Part shown: positions 1-7,290 of the stretch, piece by piece
Numbering within the stretch: the stretch's first letter is position 1
How the letters are laid out: every line of letters begins with the position of its first letter
NCBI RefSeq assembly: GCF_019972315.1
Contig: NZ_BLIZ01000001.1
Coordinates: 3,347,922-3,411,921, forward strand
Length of the DNA stretch: 64,000 nt
Source: Geobacter sp. AOG1
GTDB taxonomy: Bacteria; Desulfobacterota; Desulfuromonadia; Geobacterales; Geobacteraceae
Direction of reading: 5' to 3'
Translations under genes and position numbers: made by a program
The notes under the pieces: model-generated
The model's database searches: none
Seen by the model: only the letters and a program-made list of their open reading frames with translations
Told to the model about the DNA's origin: nothing

Positions 1-857
1 CTGCCAACGTGCTTATTTATGGAGAAAGCGGCACCGGCAAGGAACTGGTGGCCAGGACCATCCATCTGCTCAGCCCACGAAACAGGGCCGGCTTTGTCCC
101 CCTCAACTGTGCCGCCATCCCGGAAAATCTCCTGGAAAGCGAACTCTTCGGCCATGAGAAAGGTGCGTTCACCGGGGCAAGCCAGGCGCGACAGGGGAAA
201 TTCGAGCTGGCCAAAGGGGGAACCATTTTTCTGGATGAGATTGGCGAGATGCCGCCGCCTCTCCAGGCCAAACTGCTACGCGTCCTTCAGGAGCGGGTTT
301 TCGAGCGAGTGGGAGGCAGTCGGGAGATCAGGGCGGAGGTACGGGTGATAGCCGCCACGAATCGTGATCTTCAGGAAGAGGTGGCACAGCGGCGGTTTCG
401 TGAGGATCTCTACTATCGGCTGAACGTCTTTCCTCTCCAACTCCCCCCTTTACGGGAGCGGATCGACGCGCTTCCGCTCCTGGTTGATTACTTCCTGCAT
501 CGCTTCAGCCGTCAGATCGGCAAAAAGCTCAAGGGGGTCGAACCCGAAGCACTGACCGCGATGAAAACCTATCCCTGGCCGGGAAATATCCGTGAGTTGC
601 AGAATGTCATGGAACGGGGGGTGATCCTGGCCAAGGATTTCATCAGGCGCAGCAATCTTCCTGACGAAGTGGTGCGCAGCAACGGGCAGGAACCCCGCGA
701 GGGCAAGGACCTGCTGAAATCGGTGGAGAAGGAGATGATCGCCAAGGCCCTGCGCAAGCACGGGGGGAATCGACGTCTGGCCGCAACGGAATTGGGGATT
801 TCCCGCCGCACGCTCCAGTACAAGCTTAAAGAATTCGACCTGCTCGACGACAAGTAA
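1..857 (+). CDS. NtrC-family sigma-54-dependent activator (C-terminal part, cut by window start)
   Basis: The reading frame is open from the first bases of the window to a TAA at 855-857, so the N-terminus, with any receiver or sensor domain, is missing. The visible 284 residues begin inside the AAA+ ATPase domain. Walker A is GESGTGKE, the sigma-54 contact loop is GAFTGA, Walker B is near FLDEIGEM, and the R-finger region follows. A Fis-type helix-turn-helix ends the protein ([22 protein letters not shown]). Such proteins bind upstream sites as oligomers and remodel RNA polymerase-sigma-54 at -24/-12 promoters. A perfect palindrome and a -24/-12-like element lie just downstream, so it probably controls the five-gene exported-protein operon that follows. 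The signal it senses cannot be read from this fragment. Confidence 0.95.
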   Translation, partial: ANVLIYGESGTGKELVARTIHLLSPRNRAGFVPLNCAAIPENLLESELFGHEKGAFTGASQARQGKFELAKGGTIFLDEIGEMPPPLQAKLLRVLQERVFERVGGSREIRAEVRVIAATNRDLQEEVAQRRFREDLYYRLNVFPLQLPPLRERIDALPLLVDYFLHRFSRQIGKKLKGVEPEALTAMKTYPWPGNIRELQNVMERGVILAKDFIRRSNLPDEVVRSNGQEPREGKDLLKSVEKEMIAKALRKHGGNRRLAATELGISRRTLQYKLKEFDLLDDK

Positions 858-881
858 CGGAGTGCAAAACCGTTCACAACA

Positions 882-899
882 GGTGCAAGAGCTTGCACC
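882..899. promoter_or_regulatory. Perfect palindrome, likely upstream activator site
   Basis: GGTGCAAG-AG-CTTGCACC has two exact 8-bp arms around a 2-bp centre. It lies 25 bp after the activator stop codon and about 75 bp upstream of a -24/-12-like element. No T-tract follows, so it is not a normal terminator. A second, weaker match starting GTGCAAAAC lies at 863. Position and symmetry fit an enhancer site for the Fis-type HTH of the adjacent activator. That role is inferred. Confidence 0.6.
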
Positions 900-973
900 A
901 AATTATCTTCAATATTTCCGTACCACAAGCATAAACATCATTAATATCGGCAAGTTATAATGCCGCAAGATTT

Positions 974-989
974 TGGCATGGACCGTGTA
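974..989 (+). promoter_or_regulatory. Candidate sigma-54 (-24/-12) promoter
   Basis: TGGCATG (the -24 element, matching the consensus) is followed at GG-N10 spacing by GTGTA in place of TTGCA. The -24 half is strong and the -12 half is weak. Transcription would start near position 1000, giving a short leader before the start codon at 1035. The adjacent NtrC-type regulator and palindrome raise its likelihood. Confidence 0.45.
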
Positions 990-1034
990 ATACTTCCTCC
1001 CGCAGCACAAAAACTTTTGGGGAGGAACACACCA

Positions 1035-1367
1035 ATGAAAAGATCCACCGCACTTTATGCAGTAACGGCCATCGCAGCTCTTTCTTTTGCCGGTCAGGCT
1101 TTCGCCAGGGGAGGAAGCATGGGAGGCGGCCAGGGCCATGGCAGCACGGGTGGCACTCATCAGATGGACTCGTCCATGCCCGCTGCCGCCGACAATGGCA
1201 TGCAACAGCGCACCATGCAGGGTAGCGGACCGGCTGCCGGATCCGGCCAACAGACCATGAAACAAGGCGGTTCCGGAACCAGCGGCGGCCATCAGACGGG
1301 GCAGACGCATGCAAGCGGCACGGGCGCGACGACAAAACAACAGCATGTCGCCGCGTCAACCAAGTAA
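1035..1367 (+). CDS. Small secreted Gly/Gln/His/Met-rich protein
   Basis: This 110-residue protein has a clear signal peptide (MKRSTALYAVTAIAALSFAG, cleavage near AFA-RGG). The mature part is low in complexity and rich in Gly, Gln, Thr, Ser, His and Met, for example GSMGGGQGHG and further GGHQ/GQTH segments. The start at 1035 follows GGAGGAAC at a normal distance. An in-frame ATG at 960 would add a non-signal-like extension across the promoter region and is rejected. No domain is recognised. It is the first gene of a run of five exported proteins on the same strand. The composition suggests a flexible periplasmic protein that may bind metal; this is inference only. Confidence 0.75.
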   Translation: MKRSTALYAVTAIAALSFAGQAFARGGSMGGGQGHGSTGGTHQMDSSMPAAADNGMQQRTMQGSGPAAGSGQQTMKQGGSGTSGGHQTGQTHASGTGATTKQQHVAASTK

Positions 1368-1399
1368 CTTCCACGCAGATGAAAAAAGGATACTCAGGT

Positions 1400-1483
1400 A
1401 TGCAAAAGTTTATGATGTTGATGTTGTTGTTGTTTGTTTTTGCATCATTGACCGGCTGTATGGGGATGATGCACGGGATGTAA
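1400..1483 (+). CDS. 27-residue methionine-rich lipoprotein
   Basis: A very short frame runs ATG 1400 to TAA 1481-1483, with AAGGA about nine bases upstream. The product starts with a charged residue and a hydrophobic stretch rich in Met, Leu and Phe, then a lipobox LTGC. Cleavage at that Cys would leave a lipid-anchored peptide of only eight residues, Cys-Met-Gly-Met-Met-His-Gly-Met. The order signal, lipobox, tiny Met/His tail is unlikely by chance in such a short frame. It lies 32 bp after the previous gene and 39 bp before the next, inside the exported-protein operon. The Met-x-Met-Met-His pattern resembles soft-metal ligand sets, but no function is proven. Confidence 0.7.
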   Translation: MQKFMMLMLLLFVFASLTGCMGMMHGM

Positions 1484-1522
1484 TGGCCCATTCGTAGTTT
1501 ATCAACACATCTGGAGTGACAC

Positions 1523-2062
1523 GTGGTGACCACAGGCCGCTTTTTTTCAATCATCGTTTGGGCAACCATTCTCAACTGCCTGCTGATCGGTACCGTCTTC
1601 GCCGGGTTTTTCGGCAGCGATGACAAGGGAAAAAGCGGCCTGGACTTTAACCGTGGGTACGACGTCAACACCGTAAGTACCATGTCGGGACGGGCGATTT
1701 CACTTCCCTACCCTGGGGAGAAGGAAAACATCATCGTCGAAATCAAGAGTGGTAACGAAACGTTTCACATCTATGTGGGACCGCACGCGTACTGGGAGAA
1801 GAAAGGAATCGTCATCAACTTGAACGACGAGATTACGGTCAAGGGCTCCAAAGCCCTGGGGCTCGACGGTAAATCCTATGTTTTGGCACAGAAGCTGGTA
1901 AACCGGACCACCGGCGCCCAGATGGAACTGCGCAGCGACAAAGGGGAACCCGCCTGGTCCGGAAGGAACACGAGCGGCATGCGGTCGGAGAGCCCTGCCG
2001 GAGGCATGAGAAACCAGGGTGGGGGCATGATGCGAGGCGGTGGCGGGATGATGCGGCGCTGA
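1523..2062 (+). CDS. Exported OB-fold-like protein with Met/Gly/Arg tail
   Basis: The 179-residue protein starts at GTG 1523 (GTG 1526 is also possible) behind TGGAG. It has a signal peptide of about 27 residues ending near VFA-GFF. Residues about 50-145 look like a small beta-barrel of the OB-fold type found in periplasmic proteins of delta-proteobacteria, with segments such as GPHAYWEKKGI, DEITVKG and a final GEPAW. The last 35 residues are repetitive (GGMRNQGGGMMRGGGGMMRR) with paired methionines. Like its neighbours it is exported and Met-rich at one end. The exact family was not identified. Confidence 0.75.
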   Translation: MVTTGRFFSIIVWATILNCLLIGTVFAGFFGSDDKGKSGLDFNRGYDVNTVSTMSGRAISLPYPGEKENIIVEIKSGNETFHIYVGPHAYWEKKGIVINLNDEITVKGSKALGLDGKSYVLAQKLVNRTTGAQMELRSDKGEPAWSGRNTSGMRSESPAGGMRNQGGGMMRGGGGMMRR

Positions 2063-2107
2063 TGCAGTTGCTGCCCGTGAACAGATGGGGAAGATAAGGA
2101 GATGAAC

Positions 2108-2968
2108 ATGGGAATTTCAGGAAAAATCGCTGCGGTAACCACCCTGCTGCTACTCAGTATGCCGGTCGCCGGTCGCGCTGAAGACAAGACGGCCTCGGTG
2201 GGACTCGGCTTCGAGTTCACGTCCGGGGACTATGGCACCGGTACCACAACTAATTCGGTCTTCATTCCGCTGACGGTCGAGGTCACTCCAACGGAGCGCT
2301 GGGGAGTCTCCCTGGAGGTCCCCTATGTCTATCAGAGCAATACCAATGTGATAGCGGGACAGTTCAGGCAGATGCAGGGGGGGACGATGACGGCGCAGGC
2401 AGTTGCGGCTGCGATGACCGGTTCGGGTTCAGGAATGGGCAGCGGCACCATCCGTTCAAGCTCCAACAGCAATCCGTCACAGGCACAAAGCGGCATCGGC
2501 GACGTTACGTTCCGGACAGGCTACGTCATCCTCAAGGAGGGGAATGCCATTCCCCAGATTCGTCCCAATCTCTTTGTTAAATTCCCCACCGCCGACAAGA
2601 ACAAAGGGCTGGGAACCGGGGAGTTCGACGAAGGATTTGCCGTGGAAGTCTCCAAGTGGTTTGGGGACTGGTATACGTTCATTGAACCCGGCTATACCAT
2701 CCAGGGAAAATCTCCTGACCTTGCCCTGAAGAATTACATGAGCTACAGCGCCGGCGCGGGCTACCAGGTCACCAATAATTTCCGTCCCATGTTCATACTC
2801 AAGGGAGCCACTGCGCCGGCTGACGGCTCATCGTCTCTTCTGGAAGCACGATTGAAGCTGAAATACCAGGCCACAAACCACACCGGGATCGAGGGCTATT
2901 TCGCCAAGGGGATCACCACGTCAAGCCCCGACTACGGCACCGGCCTGGCCGTTTTCTACGATTTCTAA
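2108..2968 (+). CDS. Outer-membrane beta-barrel protein (transporter-like)
   Basis: About 286 residues with an N-terminal signal peptide ending near GRA-EDK. The rest alternates polar and hydrophobic residues in short strands and ends in an aromatic residue (AVFYDF), as outer-membrane barrels do. Segments such as GDVTFRTGYV, PNLFVKFPTADK and LGTGEFDEGFAVEVSKWF resemble the broad porin/phenol-degradation-type barrel family seen in many Geobacter operons. A Gly/Ser/Met-rich loop (about residues 80-115) sits between strands. AAGGAG at 2096-2101 gives a normal spacing to ATG 2108; the in-frame ATG at 2102 directly abuts it and is less likely. It may form the outer-membrane component used by the neighbouring lipoproteins. 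Confidence 0.8.
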   Translation: MGISGKIAAVTTLLLLSMPVAGRAEDKTASVGLGFEFTSGDYGTGTTTNSVFIPLTVEVTPTERWGVSLEVPYVYQSNTNVIAGQFRQMQGGTMTAQAVAAAMTGSGSGMGSGTIRSSSNSNPSQAQSGIGDVTFRTGYVILKEGNAIPQIRPNLFVKFPTADKNKGLGTGEFDEGFAVEVSKWFGDWYTFIEPGYTIQGKSPDLALKNYMSYSAGAGYQVTNNFRPMFILKGATAPADGSSSLLEARLKLKYQATNHTGIEGYFAKGITTSSPDYGTGLAVFYDF

Positions 2969-3003
2969 CTACGTTCATACCATAAAGGTAAAGGAGTTGT
3001 GAC

Positions 3004-3858
3004 ATGAAAAAACTGATTTCACTACTTGGCTTGGTGGCAATCGGCATCACCACCGGGTGCGGCGGCAGTGGCAGCACCACCCAAACGACAGCCGTCAGCG
3101 GCGTCGTTGCCGACGGCTATCTTAACGGAGCAGAAGTATTCCTCGACAAGAATGGCAACTACCAGTGGGATGCAGGGGAACCGAAAACCACGACCGGCCC
3201 CGGCGGCACATACACCCTGATGGTGCCTGCCGCAGATGCAGCCAAGTACCCGGTCGTGTGCAGGGCAATTGCGGGAACCACCATTGACGAGGATACCGGT
3301 ACGACCGTATCCGGCAGCTATGTCATGTCGGCGCCGGCAGGTGCTACAGACTTTGTCAGCCCGATGTCCACTCTCATCCGGGAAAAGATGGCGGCAAATT
3401 CCGGCATGACCATGACCGATGCCATGACCCAGCTTCGAAACCAGCTTAACATGCCGACCGGCGTCTCTATGCTCGGCAATTACGTGGCCGGCTCCCAGGG
3501 AGGAGCAAACGCTGCCCCGTACCAAGCCATGCGCACAACAGCCCGGCAGATGGCGGGGCTCATGGCCGGACAAGCGGCGCTCGTCATGAATGGCAGCAGC
3601 GTAAACGTCAACCGCTACCGGGGCATGATGGGGACGATCAATACAAACATGCCCGCCATCTATGCGAATGCAACGAGCGGTTCAGGCATGAACAGTCCCT
3701 TCATGACCAGCATGCAGAACCTGATGCAGACGCAGTTGGCGGCCATGCCCATGTCCGGCGGGTTCATGAACTTCTCGGGGATGTTTCGCAACATGACAAG
3801 CCATCAGTATTTCTGGAATTACTCCGGCGGACAGATGCTACCCGGCAAAATGATGTGA
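3004..3858 (+). CDS. Methionine-rich lipoprotein with an N-terminal Ig/carboxypeptidase-regulatory-like domain
   Basis: The 284-residue protein has a signal peptide and lipobox (ITTGC, Cys19). Residues about 30-100 look like the beta-sandwich found in lipoproteins: VSGVVADGYLNGAEVFLDKN, a DxNxxxDxGE calcium-like loop and GGTYTLMVP. From about residue 115 to the end the sequence changes to a Met-rich, probably helical region. I count 29 methionines in the whole protein, 26 of them after residue 115. It is the last gene of the exported operon; a long bidirectional hairpin follows. Lipid anchoring and export are well supported. The job of the Met-rich part is unknown. Confidence 0.8.
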   Translation: MKKLISLLGLVAIGITTGCGGSGSTTQTTAVSGVVADGYLNGAEVFLDKNGNYQWDAGEPKTTTGPGGTYTLMVPAADAAKYPVVCRAIAGTTIDEDTGTTVSGSYVMSAPAGATDFVSPMSTLIREKMAANSGMTMTDAMTQLRNQLNMPTGVSMLGNYVAGSQGGANAAPYQAMRTTARQMAGLMAGQAALVMNGSSVNVNRYRGMMGTINTNMPAIYANATSGSGMNSPFMTSMQNLMQTQLAAMPMSGGFMNFSGMFRNMTSHQYFWNYSGGQMLPGKMM

Positions 3859-3922
3859 TCTAACGATCGGGGTGTCTGCTCCGGAGGTCATTCCGGGAAC
3901 TGCCGCACAATTCATCAGTAGC

Positions 3923-3973
3923 CACGAAAACGCCGTGGAACCTCGACATAAAAGGTTTCACGGCGTTTTCGTG
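3923..3973. terminator. Bidirectional terminator
   Basis: CACGAAAACGCCGTG pairs with CACGGCGTTTTCGTG, extended inward by AACCT/AGGTT around a short loop. The A-rich and T-rich parts of the arms serve both strands. It lies between converging genes ending at 3858 and 4006. Confidence 0.75.
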
Positions 3974-4005
3974 AACAATGGTGGCTATATCGTGTTGAAC
4001 GAAGG

Positions 4006-4497
4006 TCAGCTGATGACGTAGGCAGCCGTACCGGTTGCAATCAACAGTCCGGCATCGTTTTTCAACTCCATCTGCACGGAGGCAATACGCCCGCCCAGGC
4101 GCACAATTTTCGCACTGGCGTGGAAGCTGCGGCCAATACCTTGGTGCAGGTAATCCACCCGCAAATCAATGGTACCGAAGCGACCAAAACGCGTGACAAT
4201 CTGCTCTGCCGTTTCATATGCATATTTTTCGGCAACTGCCACGGCAACGGCAAAGCCGCCAACCGTATCCAGTGCCGTCGCAATGACACCTCCATGGAGC
4301 CGGTTATGAAGATAGCTGCCGACCAGTTCCGGCCGCATGGCGAATGCAAGACGAGGCGATTCGGGGGCAAGGGACTCGACGTGAAGACCAATAAGCTCAT
4401 TGAAGCTGAAGCGATGTTCAAAGATATCCATGAACATCGCCTCAAGATGTGCCTGCTCCTCCGGAGAGCGGCGAACGGCTGTACTCGAAGAATCCAT
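4006..4497 (-). CDS. Hotdog-fold acyl-CoA thioesterase family protein
   Basis: About 163 residues, close to the usual size of PaaI/YigI-like single hotdog domains. The key helix motif NRLHGGVIATALDTVGG carries the HGG turn and acidic residue typical of the active site. The later segments TIDLRVDYLHQG and ASVQMELKNDAGLLIATGTAAYV match the central and last strands of the fold. AAGGGGA gives good spacing to the ATG at 4497; the in-frame ATG at 4503 lies too close. Such enzymes hydrolyse acyl-CoA thioesters in the cytoplasm. The substrate cannot be told from sequence. It stands alone and converges with the Met-rich operon. Confidence 0.85.
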   Translation of the reverse strand: MDSSSTAVRRSPEEQAHLEAMFMDIFEHRFSFNELIGLHVESLAPESPRLAFAMRPELVGSYLHNRLHGGVIATALDTVGGFAVAVAVAEKYAYETAEQIVTRFGRFGTIDLRVDYLHQGIGRSFHASAKIVRLGGRIASVQMELKNDAGLLIATGTAAYVIS

Positions 4498-4678
4498 AAT
4501 CATATTCCCCTTCGGTTGCAGTAGTTACTGGCAAATGCGACTATCATTTTTAAAGATGGATTACTTTTCTTTTCCCCATGATTACCCATTTGCGCACTAC
4601 GTGCAAACATATTTGTCATCATATCCAAGGTCGTGTACTCTAACAAACAGTTGCTGACATAAATGGTCAAAAATTAAA

Positions 4679-4707
4679 TTGACATTCACACGTACGTTTA
4701 GTAAAGT
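4679..4707 (+). promoter_or_regulatory. Sigma-70 promoter of the SAM-riboswitch operon
   Basis: TTGACA (4679-4684), 17-bp spacer, TAAAGT (4702-4707, four of six). The predicted start near 4714 lies about 20 bases before the riboswitch. Confidence 0.65.
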
Positions 4708-4734
4708 TCAGACAACAATTGAATAGCAGCATTT

Positions 4735-4835
4735 CTTATCTAGAGCGACCGAGGGACAGGCCCGGTGACGTCGCGGCAACCTCCCGTCAGGGAAGGTGCC
4801 AATTCCTGCGGAACCGAGAGGTTCCGGGAGATAAG
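4735..4835 (+). promoter_or_regulatory. SAM (S-box, SAM-I type) riboswitch aptamer
   Basis: CTTATCT (4735-4741) pairs with AGATAAG (4829-4835) to form P1. Between them are hallmark S-box segments: AGCGACCGAGGGACAGGCCC, then GTGACG...CGGCAACC, then AAGGTGCCAATTCC, then a hairpin GGAACC/GGTTCC. Together with the downstream attenuator and two sulfur amino acid genes this is a clear SAM-responsive leader, expected to switch transcription off when SAM is plentiful. Confidence 0.9.
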
Positions 4836-4863
4836 GGAGCGCGGATCACTTACGTAAGCTAAG

Positions 4864-4899
4864 AATCCCCTTCCGAACCCCGGAAGGGGATTTTCTTTT
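4864..4899 (+). terminator. Riboswitch-controlled attenuator
   Basis: AATCCCCTTCCG and CGGAAGGGGATT form a perfect 12-bp stem with a 5-base loop, followed by a T-rich run. It ends 13 bases before the first start codon at 4913 and is the expression platform of the SAM riboswitch. Confidence 0.9.
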
Positions 4900-4912
4900 G
4901 TGGAGGTAGTAC

Positions 4913-6055
4913 ATGAAGATCGCAACTGAGACAGCACACATCGGGCTGGAGTGGGATACGCGGACCGGAGCCGTCACCGTCCCCATCTACCAGACCGCCA
5001 CCTTCCGCCATCCGGGGCTGGGCCAGAGCACAGGCTACGACTACAGCCGTTCCGGCAATCCGACCCGTCAGGCGCTGGAGGAGGGGATCGCCCGCCTCGA
5101 CGGCGGTGCGCGCGGCTTCGCCTACGCCTCGGGCATGGCGGCCATCACGAACCTCCTCTTCCTCTTCCAGCGGGGCGACCACCTGGTGGTGACGGAAGAC
5201 CTGTACGGCGGCACCTACCGTCTCTTCGAGCAGATATTTCCCCAGTACGGCCTGGAGTTCAGCTATGTGGACACCACCGACCTGGAAGCGGTGAAAAACG
5301 CCATCCGGCCGACCACCCGCGCCCTCTTCGTGGAATCCCTCACCAACCCGCTCCTCAAGGTCGCCGACATCGGCGCGCTGGCCACGCTCTGCCGGGAACG
5401 GGGGTTGCTTTGCATCGTGGACAACACCTTCCTCACCCCCTACCTGCTGCGCCCCTTCGATCTCGGGGCGGACATCACGGTCTACAGCGGCAGCAAGTAC
5501 CTGGCGGGACACAACGATACGGTTTGCGGCCTGGTCGTCGTGAAGGACCCGGTGCTGGCCGAACGGGTCTACTTCCACCAGAACTCGGCGGGTGCCGTGC
5601 TCGGTCCCCAGGATTCCTGGCTCACCATCCGGGGGATGAAGACCCTGTCGGTGCGCCTCGACCGGCAGCAGGAGAATGCCGGGAAGATCGCCGCCTGGCT
5701 GCGCAACCATCCCCAGGTCCGGAAGGTCTACTACCCCGGCTTTGCCGACCACCCCGGCCATGACATACTGAAGCGTCAGGGGAAGGGATTCGGCGCCATG
5801 ATCGCCTTCGAGGTGAACGAACCGGCCCTGGTGGAGCGGTTGCTTCTCCGGACGAAACTGATATCCTTTGCCGAGAGCCTGGGGGGTGTCGAGACACTCA
5901 TCACCTTCCCCTCCGTCCAGACCCACGCCGACATCGAGCCGGAAAAGCGCCACAAACTAGGCATCAACGACCTCCTCCTCCGGCTATCGGTGGGTATCGA
6001 GGACGTGCAGGACCTGATCGACGACCTCGACCAGGCATTTTCAACGGAGGAATGA
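4913..6055 (+). CDS. Cys/Met metabolism PLP-dependent enzyme (cystathionine gamma-synthase / lyase type), copy 1
   Basis: The 380 residues cover the full length of the family. The PLP lysine is K195 in SGSKYLAGHND. The substrate and phosphate contacts YDYSRSGNPTR and ASGMAA, and the late SLGGVETL motif, are all present. It works in the cytoplasm in trans-sulfuration or direct sulfhydrylation, joining or splitting homoserine esters, cysteine and homocysteine. Which reaction it performs cannot be decided from sequence. It sits 13 bp behind a SAM-controlled attenuator and 1 bp before a close paralogue, so both are repressed together when SAM is high. The pair could be a gamma-synthase plus a beta- or gamma-lyase, giving two steps from cysteine to homocysteine. 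Confidence 0.9.
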   Translation: MKIATETAHIGLEWDTRTGAVTVPIYQTATFRHPGLGQSTGYDYSRSGNPTRQALEEGIARLDGGARGFAYASGMAAITNLLFLFQRGDHLVVTEDLYGGTYRLFEQIFPQYGLEFSYVDTTDLEAVKNAIRPTTRALFVESLTNPLLKVADIGALATLCRERGLLCIVDNTFLTPYLLRPFDLGADITVYSGSKYLAGHNDTVCGLVVVKDPVLAERVYFHQNSAGAVLGPQDSWLTIRGMKTLSVRLDRQQENAGKIAAWLRNHPQVRKVYYPGFADHPGHDILKRQGKGFGAMIAFEVNEPALVERLLLRTKLISFAESLGGVETLITFPSVQTHADIEPEKRHKLGINDLLLRLSVGIEDVQDLIDDLDQAFSTEE

Positions 6056-6056
6056 C

Positions 6057-7193
6057 ATGAAGTTCGCAACCCAACTGATCCATGGCGGCCAGACCATCGA
6101 CCCGGCGACGGGCTCGCTGAGCCTCCCCATCTACCAGACCTCCACCTTCGCCCAGCAATCGGTGGACCATTTCGGCAAATACGACTACGCCCGCTCCGGC
6201 AATCCGACCCGGGAGGCGCTGGAAGAAGCGGTTGCCCGACTGGAAGGAGGAACCCACGGATTCGCCTTCGCCTCGGGAATGGCGGCCATCTCCTCAACCT
6301 TTCTCCTGTTCGCCCCCGGCGATCACCTGGTGGTCTGCGAGGACGTCTATGGCGGCACCTTCCGGGTACTGACCAGGCTCTTCAGCCAGTGGGGACTGGA
6401 GGTCACCTTCGTCGATGCCACAAACACCAACGCAATTGCCACGGCCATCCGGCCGGAGACGAGGGCACTCTACCTGGAGAGCCCTTCCAATCCCCTCCTG
6501 AAGGTCACCGACCTGCGCGAGGCAGCCGCCTTGGCTAAAGAGCACGACATCCTCACCATCGTCGACAATACCTTCATGACTCCCTACCTGCAACGACCGC
6601 TGGAACTGGGGTGCGACATCGTTCTCCACAGCGGGACCAAGTTCCTCAACGGCCACAGCGACGTGATCTGCGGCTTTGCCGTCGTCGCCGACCCCGATCT
6701 GGCCAAGCGGCTCGGCTTCATCCAGAACGGCTTCGGCGCCATCCTCGGCCCCCAGGACTGCTGGCTCGTGCTGCGCGGGCTCAAGACCCTCAAGATCCGG
6801 ATGGAGGAGAGCCAGGCCACTGCCCGCCGGGTCGCCCAATGGCTCGCGGAACAGCCCCAGATCTCCCGGGTCCTCTACCCCGGCCTGCCGGACCACCCGG
6901 GCCACGCCATCCACAACCGTCAGGCGGACGGTCCCGGCGCAGTCCTTTCCTTCGAACTGGCGAGCTTCGAGTTGACGAAGAAGCTGCTGGAGCAGGTGGA
7001 GCTGGCGGCCTTCGCGGTGAGCCTCGGCGGGGTGGAGAGCATCCTCTCCTACCCGGCCAGGATGTCACATGCCGCCATGCCACCGGCGGAGCGGGCTGCA
7101 CGCGGCATCAGCGACACCTTGGTCCGCCTGTCGGTGGGACTGGAGGACGCAGACGACCTGATCGCCGACCTGGGGAGGGTGCTGGCGGGATAG
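6057..7193 (+). CDS. Cys/Met metabolism PLP-dependent enzyme (cystathionine lyase / gamma-synthase type), copy 2
   Basis: The 378-residue paralogue of the preceding gene has the catalytic lysine at the same position (K195 in SGTKFLNGHSD). YDYARSGNPTREALE, FASGMAA and SLGGVESILSYP match family motifs. The SxGTKxxxGHSD form and the later SYPARMSHAAMP segment are common in cystathionine beta/gamma-lyases, so I lean to a lyase role with copy 1 as synthase. This is a tentative split. Translation is probably coupled, because the start follows the upstream stop by one base. Confidence 0.9.
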   Translation: MKFATQLIHGGQTIDPATGSLSLPIYQTSTFAQQSVDHFGKYDYARSGNPTREALEEAVARLEGGTHGFAFASGMAAISSTFLLFAPGDHLVVCEDVYGGTFRVLTRLFSQWGLEVTFVDATNTNAIATAIRPETRALYLESPSNPLLKVTDLREAAALAKEHDILTIVDNTFMTPYLQRPLELGCDIVLHSGTKFLNGHSDVICGFAVVADPDLAKRLGFIQNGFGAILGPQDCWLVLRGLKTLKIRMEESQATARRVAQWLAEQPQISRVLYPGLPDHPGHAIHNRQADGPGAVLSFELASFELTKKLLEQVELAAFAVSLGGVESILSYPARMSHAAMPPAERAARGISDTLVRLSVGLEDADDLIADLGRVLAG

Positions 7194-7290
7194 GGGAAAA
7201 TTCGACATTGTCCCCCCGTCCCGCAGCTGTTACAATTCTACGGTGGAATCCCGCAAGGGGTGAATGAAATAGTGCGCACCAGGAGCGACC

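Noticed and set aside
4589-4607. TTTGC...GCAAA imperfect palindrome upstream of the thioesterase
   Set aside because: Only seven of nine positions pair, and no regulator or promoter relation supports it.
4859-5953. Minus-strand frame opposite the first PLP enzyme
   Set aside because: Shadow frame; it would also run through the riboswitch attenuator.
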